Positions 1 through 6,037 of a stretch of DNA of 7,842 bases are shown here, piece after piece; the stretch's first letter is position 1, and each line of letters begins with the position of its first letter. Source of the stretch: Pseudomonadota bacterium (lineage in GTDB: Bacteria; Pseudomonadota; Alphaproteobacteria; Rs-D84); the NCBI GenBank assembly GCA_009781955.1, contig WQUT01000002.1:1-7842 (forward strand). The letters run 5' to 3'. The notes beneath the pieces were generated by a model. That model was not told where the DNA came from. It ran no database searches and saw only the letters and a list, made by a program, of their open reading frames with translations. Both the position numbers and the translations under genes were made by a program.

Positions 1-53
<53 letters not shown>

Positions 54-65
54 ACAAGTGGTGAT

Positions 66-94
66 AGTTTGGCACACGCCTTGACAAAAGTCAA
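66..94 (-). promoter_or_regulatory. Probable sigma-70 promoter of the initiator tRNA gene
   Basis: On the minus strand a -35-like TTGACT (89-94), preceded by C to give the CTTGAC favoured in alphaproteobacteria, lies 17 bases upstream of a weak -10-like CAAACT (66-71). The tRNA begins 13 bases further on. The -35 hexamer sits inside a small perfect hairpin, CTTGAC-AAAA-GTCAAG on the plus strand (80-95). The -10 matches consensus at only three of six positions, so the exact -10 is uncertain. Confidence 0.5.
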
Positions 95-118
95 GCGGAA
101 ATTGGCGTTGCCGCGATT

Positions 119-742
119 TTACATTATCCCGCATTTGTTGAACTGGCTGCCGTCGTCGTTCTGGTCTATCTTTTTATTCCGGATTTCCTCGGCCGCCTTG
201 ATCTTTTGCCGCATCAGGATTATGCCCGGATTATTCTGAATTTCCGTATTCATTTTATCCAGCGCGGCGTCCGCCTCGGCCGCATTCCGCGCGAAAATCG
301 GCATTACGGCATTCGCGGCGTCCGAAACGCTGCGCTTTATTTCACCCGACATGTCGTCAATCACGGACAGATGCGCGGCGATATGCCGGTCTTCATGCGC
401 GAGCGTAACGTTGTATCCGCATTCGTCCGGCGCATGCCGCGAATCAATCTGGACCAGGAAATCATTATATCCGATCGCGGCGCTGATTTTGTTCAGCACC
501 ACGCAATACCCGTCTTCTATTTCCTCGTAATCGGCTTCCAGACTATAATTCTCTATCAGGGTCGCGACAACGTTGCCATGCAATAAATCCATCGGCTTTA
601 ACGGCTGCACGACTTCTTTCTTCCATTCGGGCGCGGTCACAACAACTTTCGGAGAAACCTTATACGCCAGACAATCGTCGTCCGCATACAGCGCGGAATG
701 GAATGTGCCTATCGCGATAAAAAGCAAGATTATTTTTTTCAT
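119..742 (-). CDS. Secreted HExxH putative zinc metallopeptidase, last gene of the virB3-virB4 operon
   Basis: The start chosen is the ATG at 742 (207 aa). An in-frame TTG two codons earlier (748) is possible but less likely. The N-terminus MKKIILLFIAIGTFHSALYA is a classic signal peptide, with cleavage expected after ALYA, so the mature protein should be periplasmic or exported. A HEDRH motif (HExxH, residues 116-120 counted from this ATG) with another His four residues later (H124) suggests a zinc-binding active site. Four Cys remain in the mature part (24, 80, 108, 204), enough for two disulfides. The C-terminal third looks helical and charged, and ends with an RNKKID...C tail that I associate with small secreted HExxH proteins of alphaproteobacteria. 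It begins 22 bases after the virB4 stop and is probably cotranscribed. I do not recognise a named family with certainty; DUF922-like predicted secreted proteases are the nearest comparison. Substrate is unknown, and catalytic activity is inferred from the motif only. Confidence 0.7.
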   Translation of the reverse strand: MKKIILLFIAIGTFHSALYADDDCLAYKVSPKVVVTAPEWKKEVVQPLKPMDLLHGNVVATLIENYSLEADYEEIEDGYCVVLNKISAAIGYNDFLVQIDSRHAPDECGYNVTLAHEDRHIAAHLSVIDDMSGEIKRSVSDAANAVMPIFARNAAEADAALDKMNTEIQNNPGIILMRQKIKAAEEIRNKKIDQNDDGSQFNKCGIM

Positions 743-764
743 GCGCAATGCGGCCCGCCCCGGG

Positions 765-3191
765 TTAAACCGTCATTCTTTTCAGGTATTCTTCCACAAA
801 CTTGTCGCCAAAGTTTTTATACAGCTCTTCCGCCAGCAACACCGCGCTGCGCCCCGATTCAAAGAGCTTCATCAGCGGCCCCAGTCCCCCCAGTTCCGTA
901 TTCAAAACCACGGATTCGCCCGTCACCGGCCGCGACAGCAACACCGCGCGTTTCAGATTCGGATAGGCCTTGCCCTGGATAAACGCCATTTCCAGCGGGT
1001 TCAGCTTCCAATGCTCGTAATCGTTCGCATCCGCGCCGGGATTGCGGAAAAAGATCACCGTCTGGGCCTGGCCGCGCACGACGTCGCCGATGCCCAGCTT
1101 GTCAATGATATTCGCGCGCTGGAACGCCGCCATGTATGCTTGGCGGTTCTTGCGGCCCTCTTGCAGGCCCGTAATAAAATTCTCGCGGAACATCGGGTTC
1201 GCCAGCATGGGCGCGGTCTCGTCAATCATAATCAGGCTGGGGTTGCCGTTCGCGACGGTAATATTGTTTATTCGGTGTATAATGTAAGAAATCACCGCGG
1301 GGGCCAGCGTCTCGTCATTCAAAACGTCCGTAAAATCAAACGTGGTCAGGCGCGAATACAAGTCCAGCGTGTCCTTCCGCTCGTTGAATACGCCGCCGTA
1401 TTGCAGCGGGTCAACCCATTTCTTCAGGGCGGCGCGCATCGGGCCGCCGCTGGAAAAGCTGGCCGTCCAAAGATTTTTCAACTCGCGGTCCTTTATATCC
1501 ACGTAATCAAAGTTCACCGATACGGCGCGCGCGATTTCGTCCAGCGATTTCGGATCGCTCTGGCCGGAAATCATCATCAGCCAGCGGCGAAGGAACGCGC
1601 GGTTATTCGGCGAATCTTCCATCTTTAACGGGTTCAGCCGGGTTTCAAAATCCATCGCGCCGGCGAATTCCGCCTTGTCCCCGTCGTCCTTTGCATTGAA
1701 TGTCAGGTATTTTCCCCCCGTTGAAATAGTAAATATCTCGGCGCCCCTGTTGCGGTCAAAGAAAAACGCGCGCAGGCGCTGGTGGCGCAGGCTTTGCGCG
1801 ATTAAAAACGAGAACAGCGTTGTTTTTCCCCCGCCGGTCGGCCCGATGGTAAGGGTGTGCGCCGTGGCGCCGGCGGCCTCTGACACATGAAACTGGAACT
1901 GATACGGCGTGCCCTGGGCGGTCGGAAACACCACTATCGGCCCGGGGCCCCAATCGGAATTCGGAACGCCGACCGGGACGGACGACATCGGAATGCTGAC
2001 GGCGGCCGTCCGCGACAGCAGCTTGAAAGACCGCGGGAACGCATCATACCCGGGCAGCATTGCGAACCAGGAAACCTTGGCCGCGAAATTTTCCACCACC
2101 GGCGCGATGCCGAACCCGGCGGAAATGCGCTTGAAATCGTCCACGTATTTTTCCAAATCCGCCACGGTGTCGCCGAATACCACGAACATGGGATAATAAT
2201 TCACCATGCCCTGGTTTCCGGAAATATTCTCGTCCATCGCGGCGACCGCGCTTTCTATCTGCTGTTCCGCAATCTCGGCCCCCTGGTCGCCGATCGTTGA
2301 CTTTTTCTGGCGGATGACGGATTCAACGCCGCTCGCGCCCAGTATTTTGAACGCGTTCATCGTTATCACTTCGGTCTGAATCGCCGAAATCCCGTCAAAA
2401 AATTCTTCGTCCAGAAAGTCGGGCGATGTTTTGAAAGACATAATCGCCGCGAATTTTTGATCCGCACCCGATTGATACCGGACAATCCCGCCGCGGCCGA
2501 ACGCGACGGAATCAACGGTTACGAACGAAGACATGGATTCGTCGGCGCGCGCTATCTCCGGCTTTGTCACCGGCGACAGGATGCGCCCGAAAAACGCCGC
2601 CGCATTGCGGGGCTGGTTGTGCAGCAGAACGGTCGGCCGATACGCGGCCAAAATTGATTCAACATAGTTTGAATATTGGGCCATCTTGTCATTCGCGCCC
2701 GCGCCGCCGACGGACAAAACAAGATAATATGAATTGCGGAAAATCCTCAGGCCCTGGGATTCCCACCTGTCGTGGATTTTTTGCAGCACCGGCTGGTCAA
2801 ACTCGTAATCCGTGCGCGTTTCGGCCGCATCGCGGACGGTAAAGAACCGCAAGACGGCGGCCGGATCGTTAATCTGGTTAAACAGCTGCGCGCGCAGATC
2901 CAGGAACTGATTCTTGGTGGCATCGTCCTGCATGGATGTCTGGACGCCGGCCATACGGTATACGCGAACCAGCGCGCCGTTGTTCAGACGCACGGTCATA
3001 TTGTCGTTTAACACGGATTTGAACGGCAGCAGTTCGGAATATTTCCTGTATCCGAACCGCGGGAACACATACCGCGTTATGGTCGGCGTATATACCGTCA
3101 GTATCAGGAACATCAGCAAAACGGCCAGCGCCAGAACCAACGCCGTCATCGGAAAGGAATCTGTAACGAAAAAGCTGAGTAAGTTTTGCAT
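765..3191 (-). CDS. virB4: VirB4 family type IV secretion system ATPase
   Basis: This 808-residue protein has the length and architecture of VirB4/TrbE/CagE. A hydrophobic segment at about residues 15-35 should anchor it in the inner membrane. A long N-terminal VirB4 domain follows (about 45-400), then a RecA-like ATPase domain. Walker A is GPTGGGKTT (450-458), Walker B is LIMIDET (653-659, acidic D657/E658), and GQAQTVIFFRNPG (707-719) fits the conserved Gln-containing strand after Walker B. VirB4 powers pilus assembly and substrate transfer on the cytoplasmic side of the inner membrane. The ATG at 3191 begins one base after the virB3 stop, so translation is probably coupled; no separate strong ribosome binding site is visible. 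virB3 next door makes the call firm. No frameshift or missing ATPase motif is seen. Which secretion subtype it belongs to (effector delivery or conjugation) cannot be told from these genes. Confidence 0.95.
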   Translation of the reverse strand: MQNLLSFFVTDSFPMTALVLALAVLLMFLILTVYTPTITRYVFPRFGYRKYSELLPFKSVLNDNMTVRLNNGALVRVYRMAGVQTSMQDDATKNQFLDLRAQLFNQINDPAAVLRFFTVRDAAETRTDYEFDQPVLQKIHDRWESQGLRIFRNSYYLVLSVGGAGANDKMAQYSNYVESILAAYRPTVLLHNQPRNAAAFFGRILSPVTKPEIARADESMSSFVTVDSVAFGRGGIVRYQSGADQKFAAIMSFKTSPDFLDEEFFDGISAIQTEVITMNAFKILGASGVESVIRQKKSTIGDQGAEIAEQQIESAVAAMDENISGNQGMVNYYPMFVVFGDTVADLEKYVDDFKRISAGFGIAPVVENFAAKVSWFAMLPGYDAFPRSFKLLSRTAAVSIPMSSVPVGVPNSDWGPGPIVVFPTAQGTPYQFQFHVSEAAGATAHTLTIGPTGGGKTTLFSFLIAQSLRHQRLRAFFFDRNRGAEIFTISTGGKYLTFNAKDDGDKAEFAGAMDFETRLNPLKMEDSPNNRAFLRRWLMMISGQSDPKSLDEIARAVSVNFDYVDIKDRELKNLWTASFSSGGPMRAALKKWVDPLQYGGVFNERKDTLDLYSRLTTFDFTDVLNDETLAPAVISYIIHRINNITVANGNPSLIMIDETAPMLANPMFRENFITGLQEGRKNRQAYMAAFQRANIIDKLGIGDVVRGQAQTVIFFRNPGADANDYEHWKLNPLEMAFIQGKAYPNLKRAVLLSRPVTGESVVLNTELGGLGPLMKLFESGRSAVLLAEELYKNFGDKFVEEYLKRMTV

Positions 3192-3192
3192 T

Positions 3193-3564
3193 TTACGGAT
3201 TCAGTTGGTTAGGGGCCTTTGACTTGAACAGTTGGAGCTTTGCCGCGACGATATTGGCCAGTTGGGGCTCTCTCTTTGAAAACGCCGCCAGGATCAGATG
3301 CACGACCGCGACAGACACCAGAAAATACAGCGGCAAATCCGGCATATATGCGCCGCCGACAAATCCGGTGATTCCGTTGATTGCCAGCGTCACGGTCAGA
3401 ATCACCACAAAAATCATAAATTGAACCGCAAAATTCAGCACGGCGATGGAATAAGGCACATAAAATATGCGCGGCGGATTTGATAAAGCTTTCAGAACTT
3501 GCTGACGCAAAGCGGTGACTGGTGACTGGTGACTGGTGACTGGCGCCACCATTAAAACAATCAT
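3193..3564 (-). CDS. virB3: VirB3 family inner-membrane T4SS component
   Basis: A 123-residue protein with two hydrophobic stretches (about 40-62 and 78-95). It has the VirB3 family pattern: an N-terminal LSNPPRIFYVPY block (27-38) before the first membrane segment and a KREPQ block (97-101) after the second. VirB3 is a small inner-membrane protein that works with VirB4; in some species the two are fused, and here they are separated by one base. The N-terminus is unusual. Residues 8-17 (PVTSHQSPVT) are encoded entirely by a 7-bp tandem repeat, giving an extension compared with the usual ~100-residue family length. The ATG at 3564 follows AAGGAGAG almost directly (two bases after GGAG), which is tight spacing. 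ATG at 3552 (residue 5) is an alternative, and TTG at 3510 would remove the repeat-coded part but has no visible ribosome binding site. Confidence 0.88.
   Translation of the reverse strand: MIVLMVAPVTSHQSPVTALRQQVLKALSNPPRIFYVPYSIAVLNFAVQFMIFVVILTVTLAINGITGFVGGAYMPDLPLYFLVSVAVVHLILAAFSKREPQLANIVAAKLQLFKSKAPNQLNP
3514..3541. repeat. Heptanucleotide tandem repeat (GGTGACT)x4 in the 5' end of virB3
   Basis: Four perfect consecutive copies of GGTGACT (3514-3520, 3521-3527, 3528-3534, 3535-3541), followed by a further GG. The repeat lies within codons 8-17 of virB3. Because seven is not a multiple of three, each copy is read in a different frame (PVT, SHQ, SPVT). Gain or loss of one unit would shift the frame of everything downstream. 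Confidence 0.97.
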
Positions 3565-3566
3565 CT

Positions 3567-3609
3567 CTCCTTATTATTGAATTTTACCATTTTCACCGCT
3601 TTTTAACAA
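3567..3609 (-). promoter_or_regulatory. Promoter and ribosome binding site of the virB3-virB4 operon
   Basis: On the minus strand TTGTTA (3604-3609) and TAAAAT (3581-3586) are separated by exactly 17 bases, matching the -35 (4/6) and -10 (5/6) consensus. The AAGGAG ribosome binding site occupies 3567-3572. A transcript starting about seven bases after the -10 would have a leader of only about ten bases before ATG 3564, or about 22 before ATG 3552. This mildly favours the second start. The -35 overlaps a TTAAC half site on the plus strand (3603-3607). Confidence 0.6.
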
Positions 3610-3840
3610 CCGCAAAATCAATCCGGACTTTTATGTGTAAAACCATAACAAAGCCAAGATTGCAAACATGTTTATTCTTTCGCCCAATTATTAACAATGA
3701 ATAAATAATCGGCCGATTTGTTACAGTTTTATGTTAAAAATTTGTTAACAAAATCAAAAAAACTGTTTTCAACAAAACAAACAGCGCTAACAACAAAAAC
3801 AATTATAAATATATGATAAATTATTTTTTGAAATCTGTGG
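3573..3840. other. AT-rich intergenic region upstream of virB3, no gene seen
   Basis: This is the only long non-coding stretch in the window and is far more AT-rich than the flanking genes. I find no convincing reading frame or tRNA. It contains the virB3 promoter at its left end, repeated TTAAC motifs (3603, 3691, 3745), a 12-bp perfect palindrome TTTGTTAACAAA (3741-3752), and two 9-mers fitting the relaxed DnaA-box pattern TTWTNCACA on the minus strand (3634-3642 and 3836-3844). It may hold regulatory sites for the secretion operon; an origin role is speculative. Confidence 0.6.
3734..3748. promoter_or_regulatory. CtrA-like binding box (TTAA-N7-TTAA)
   Basis: TTAA at 3734-3737 and TTAA at 3745-3748 are separated by exactly seven bases (AAATTTG). 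This is the full-site pattern of the alphaproteobacterial cell-cycle regulator CtrA. It lies about 125 bases upstream of the predicted virB3 -35 element. In such AT-rich DNA a chance match is quite possible. Confidence 0.35.
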
Positions 3841-3841
3841 A

Positions 3842-3868
3842 AAAGAAAAACCGACGTTTGTCGGTTTT
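3842..3868 (-). terminator. Intrinsic terminator of rpmJ
   Basis: A perfect 9-bp stem, AAAACCGAC (3847-3855) with GTCGGTTTT (3860-3868), closes a 4-base loop. On the minus strand the stem runs into a T-rich tract, TTTTTCTTTT. The stem overlaps the last bases of the rpmJ stop codon, so termination follows immediately after translation. It isolates rpmJ from the virB3 promoter region. Confidence 0.85.
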
Positions 3869-4001
3869 ATTTCTTGCGAAAGCCTTGTTTTGCTTTTAGC
3901 TTTGGTTTGTCTGGATCAATCAGTATGACTTGCTTGCCGCGGCGAACTTGCTTTATATTGCCGCGTTTTTTCCAGCCTTTTAGTGAGCTTAAAAATTTCA
4001 T
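3867..4001 (-). CDS. rpmJ: Ribosomal protein bL36 (type B, zinc-free), divergent
   Basis: A 44-residue, strongly basic protein, starting MKFLSSLKGWKKR and ending DPDKPKLKAKQGFRKK. It follows the bL36 plan: an MK-x-x-SLK start, a central QVRRGKQVILI strand matching the family's VVRRKGRVYVI, and a C-terminal KPKLKAKQG matching NPRFKARQG. No Cys is present, so it is the zinc-free type found in alphaproteobacteria and in YkgO-like paralogues. bL36 is a component of the large ribosomal subunit. The ATG at 4001 is preceded by AAAGG with eight bases of spacing, and the gene has its own promoter and terminator, so it is monocistronic. Residues after KAKQG (FRKK) and the Trp at residue 10 are deviations from the usual 41-residue form. 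The gene is short, but its motif order and expression signals make the call reliable. Confidence 0.85.
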   Translation of the reverse strand: MKFLSSLKGWKKRGNIKQVRRGKQVILIDPDKPKLKAKQGFRKK

Positions 4002-4031
4002 TTCGGGAACCTTTGTTTAATTTGCCAGCTG

Positions 4032-4059
4032 ATTCTATATGTTTTTTCTTAAAAAGCAA
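4032..4059 (-). promoter_or_regulatory. Probable promoter of rpmJ
   Basis: On the minus strand TTGCTT (4054-4059) and TAGAAT (4032-4037; 5/6 match to TATAAT) are 16 bases apart. The predicted transcript start is near 4025, giving a leader of about 25 bases that contains the AAAGG ribosome binding site. The promoter lies in the gap downstream of the SufD-like gene. Confidence 0.6.
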
Positions 4060-4084
4060 GAGATTTTAACAGCAGCGAGCGGAA

Positions 4085-4792
4085 CTATTCATTCTCAAAC
4101 GCCTCGCGGAGCGCGGCTTCCACCTCTGCCCCCGACAGACCCGCTGTCTGCAAATATTCAATTTGCGCGGGCGCGCCCCGCCAAATGGCGGCGGAATGCT
4201 CGGCATTATCCGGCGGCGATTTTATATGTTGCGTGGGCGAAAACCTGATTGATTTTATATCCGGCGCGCAAAGGGCCGAAAATGCGATATCGGATTCGCA
4301 TCCTTCGGATCCGGCCGGAATTATCGCCTCGCCCGACAGTTCTGTTTCAGAATCTTTCAGGGCGACAACCTTTGTCTTATCAAAAATGCCTGTTTTTTCA
4401 GCCAAATGTTCGGCCAAAATTGATAATTTCAGATTGCTGCTGTTTTTTATTAAAAAATTGCTTTTAATCTCCGCCAAAAAGCCTGTATTTTTTATAGTTT
4501 TCTTCAAAAATACAGGCTTTTCGCAAATGATTTTTCCAGTTATAAATACCCGCGCTTTTTCGGCCGATATTTCTATGTCCAATTCATTATCGCCCGCTAT
4601 TTTGCCGACATAAATTATATGAACCGGCAATTTGCCTGTTTTTTTTATATTTATCAGGCTTTTTCCCCCCGCATCGGATACCGTTGCGACATTGCCCAGC
4701 TCTGATAATTCAGGGTTGAATTTTCCATCAACAAACACGGCGGTAAACGCGGGAAAGGTTTTTATATCAAAAGCATCCCAAAGATACTGCAT
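4085..4792 (-). CDS. sufD: SufD-like Fe-S cluster assembly protein, short and divergent
   Basis: From ATG 4792 this encodes 235 residues (MQYLWDAFDIK...). The C-terminus has the SufB/SufD ending. A DNAEHSAAIWRG block (195-206 from this ATG) aligns with the conserved CSHGATIG region. It is followed by a YLQTAGLSGAEVEAALREAF helix pair resembling the YLRSRGI-x-EEA...L-x-EAF of SufD. The middle is rich in short beta strands, as expected for the SufBD beta-helix, including LSGEAIIP (153-160), like the family's FxGxI strand. In the SufBCD complex SufD supports Fe-S cluster assembly on SufB. The protein is little more than half the usual ~420 residues, lacks most of the N-terminal region, and has no sufB, sufC or sufS beside it. 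An upstream in-frame TTG (4864) would add 24 residues encoded by the repeat at 4793-4855; I reject it, although no clear ribosome binding site precedes ATG 4792 either. Family assignment is by motif memory and is moderate. Confidence 0.58.
   Translation of the reverse strand: MQYLWDAFDIKTFPAFTAVFVDGKFNPELSELGNVATVSDAGGKSLINIKKTGKLPVHIIYVGKIAGDNELDIEISAEKARVFITGKIICEKPVFLKKTIKNTGFLAEIKSNFLIKNSSNLKLSILAEHLAEKTGIFDKTKVVALKDSETELSGEAIIPAGSEGCESDIAFSALCAPDIKSIRFSPTQHIKSPPDNAEHSAAIWRGAPAQIEYLQTAGLSGAEVEAALREAFENE
4477..4521. repeat. 16-bp perfect inverted repeat inside the SufD-like gene
   Basis: AAAAGCCTGTATTTTT (4477-4492) is exactly mirrored by AAAAATACAGGCTTTT (4506-4521), with a 13-base spacer. 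The unit spans 45 bp, fifteen codons, and is read in frame as part of the protein (around EKPVFLKKTIKNTGFL). Partial copies of its arm (GCCTGTTTTT) also occur at 4388 and 4634 in the same gene. Confidence 0.93.
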
Positions 4793-4855
4793 GGATTTAA
4801 GATTTGTGATTGTGGATTTAAGATTTGGTGATATGATAGTATTAAATCTTAAATC
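4793..4855. repeat. Direct and inverted GATTTAAGATTT repeats between the SufD-like gene and ychF
   Basis: GGATTTAAGATTT occurs twice as a direct repeat (4793-4805 and 4814-4826). An inverted copy, AAATCTTAAATC, is at 4844-4855. The inverted copy can pair with either direct copy (12 bp), giving two mutually exclusive hairpins immediately upstream of the SufD-like start and in the shared region between two divergent genes. Read through in frame it encodes NLKSTITNLKS, the reason for preferring the downstream ATG. Confidence 0.85.
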
Positions 4856-4863
4856 ATAAATCA

Positions 4864-4878
4864 AGCGCGAAGCGCGCT
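4864..4878. repeat. Short GC hairpin in the ychF leader
   Basis: AGCGCG-AAG-CGCGCT forms a perfect 6-bp stem with a 3-base loop. It lies about 15 bases before the ychF ribosome binding site (GGAG at 4895-4898). It could affect ychF mRNA stability or translation, but this is conjecture. Confidence 0.6.
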
Positions 4879-4903
4879 GGATTATAAATAGAGCGGAGCG
4901 ATA

Positions 4904-6013
4904 ATGGGTTTTAATTGCGGGATAGTCGGACTGCCGAATGTGGGAAAATCAACGCTGTTCAACGCGCTGACGGCGTCGGCCGCGGCCGATGCGGCGAATT
5001 ATCCTTTCTGCACGATTGAACCAAATCTCGGCCGCGTGGTTGTGCCGGACGCCACCCTGCTAAAATTGGCCGCTGTTGCGAAATCCGCGAAAATAATTCC
5101 GACCCAATTGGAAATAGTGGATATCGCCGGACTGGTGAAGGGGGCATCGGCGGGCGAAGGGCTGGGGAACAAGTTTCTGGGCCATATCCAGGCGGTGGAC
5201 GCGATTATTCATGTGGTTCGCTGTTTTGAGAATAACGACATTGTGCATGTGTCGGGCCGCATTGATCCATTGGACGATATCGCGACGATAGAGACCGAGC
5301 TGATGCTGGCGGACCTGGAATCCCTGGAAAAACAGGTAAAAAATCTGGAAAAACGGGCGCACGGTCTGGATAAAGAGGCGATAAAATTACTGGAAGTCGC
5401 AAAGCAAATCAAAACCGGCCTGGAAAACGGCGTGCCGGCACGGGTGTTCCCCTCCGTTGGAGGGGTGCCGCCGTCAGGCGGCGGGGTGGTTCAACAATTT
5501 AATCTCCTCACCTCTAAACCCATGATGTTCGTCTGCAATGTGGACGAGGCGTCCGCGGCAACCGGTAATCAATTCAGCGCGGCCGTGATGGAAAAATACG
5601 GCGCGGGCGCGCCGGTCCTGATTATTTCAACCAAGATAGAACAAGAAATTTCGCAATTAACCGATGCCGCCGGACGCGCGGAATTCCTGACTGATTTGGG
5701 ATTAAAGGAATCCGGTCTGGACCAGGTGATAAAGGCGGGATACAAGCTGCTGGGCCTGCAAACATTCTATACGGTCGGCCCGAAAGAGGCGCATGCCTGG
5801 ACGATTACAGCCGGCATGACGGCGCCGGCGGCCGCGGGCAAGATTCATACCGATTTTGAGAAGGGATTCATCCGCGCGGAAATTATTTCCCCCAATGACT
5901 ACCTTGCGCTTGGCTCCGAAGCCGCGGTCAAAGACGCCGGCAAAATGCGCCTGGTCGGCCGCGATTACGTCATGCAGCCCGGCGACATTTGCCATTTCCT
6001 TTTTAATAATTAG
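4904..6013 (+). CDS. ychF: Ribosome-binding ATPase YchF (Obg family)
   Basis: A complete 369-residue YchF starting MGFNCGIVGLPNVGKST, nearly identical to the family start. The P-loop is GLPNVGKST (9-17), switch II is DIAG (73-76), and the base-specificity motif is NVDE (212-215) in place of NKxD, which underlies the family's preference for ATP over GTP. A helical region (about 125-200) and a C-terminal TGS-type domain (about 285-367, ending GDICHFLFNN) are present. YchF is a cytoplasmic ribosome-associated P-loop ATPase with roles in translation and stress. The start is supported by GGAG five bases upstream of the ATG. The odd part is residues 183-195 (PSVGGVPPSGGGV). They are encoded by two back-to-back DNA hairpins and occupy the place where other YchF proteins have a charged helix just before the LLTxKP block. 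Length exceeds the E. coli protein by only about six residues, so the element seems partly to replace native sequence. Flanking family motifs are intact. Confidence 0.97.
   Translation: MGFNCGIVGLPNVGKSTLFNALTASAAADAANYPFCTIEPNLGRVVVPDATLLKLAAVAKSAKIIPTQLEIVDIAGLVKGASAGEGLGNKFLGHIQAVDAIIHVVRCFENNDIVHVSGRIDPLDDIATIETELMLADLESLEKQVKNLEKRAHGLDKEAIKLLEVAKQIKTGLENGVPARVFPSVGGVPPSGGGVVQQFNLLTSKPMMFVCNVDEASAATGNQFSAAVMEKYGAGAPVLIISTKIEQEISQLTDAAGRAEFLTDLGLKESGLDQVIKAGYKLLGLQTFYTVGPKEAHAWTITAGMTAPAAAGKIHTDFEKGFIRAEIISPNDYLALGSEAAVKDAGKMRLVGRDYVMQPGDICHFLFNN
5449..5489. repeat. Double-hairpin palindromic element in frame within ychF
   Basis: Two adjacent stem-loops: CCCCTCC-GTT-GGAGGGG (5449-5465) and GCCGCC-GTCA-GGCGGC (5467-5482), followed by GGGGTGG. 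The element is translated as glycine/proline-rich PSVGGVPPSGGGV. Its layout (a C-tract/G-tract stem, then a GCC/GGC stem, then a G-run) matches half of the larger element in dnaG at 6759-6895, so the two are probably one family. Confidence 0.85.
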
Positions 6014-6037
6014 AATATCAAAGTTTCATAATGTGTC

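Noticed and set aside
80..95. Hairpin CTTGAC-AAAA-GTCAAG as terminator of the HExxH gene
   Set aside because: The stem is only 6 bp, AT-leaning, with no T tract after it on the minus strand, and it overlaps the tRNA -35 element.
573..1628. Long plus-strand open frame opposite virB4
   Set aside because: It lies antisense to well-supported virB4 sequence, is rich in Arg/His/Gln as expected from GC-biased antisense frames, and shows no known motif or ribosome binding site.
3514..3541. Repeat as a CRISPR array
   Set aside because: Units are 7 bp with no spacers; it is a simple tandem repeat.
4793..4864. TTG start adding 24 residues to the SufD-like protein
   Set aside because: The extra residues are wholly encoded by the GATTTAAGATTT repeats and begin at a non-ATG codon without a ribosome binding site.
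4883..4888. TATAAA as the -10 box of ychF
   Set aside because: It lies only about 15 bases before the start codon and overlaps the approach to the ribosome binding site, and no matching -35 was found.
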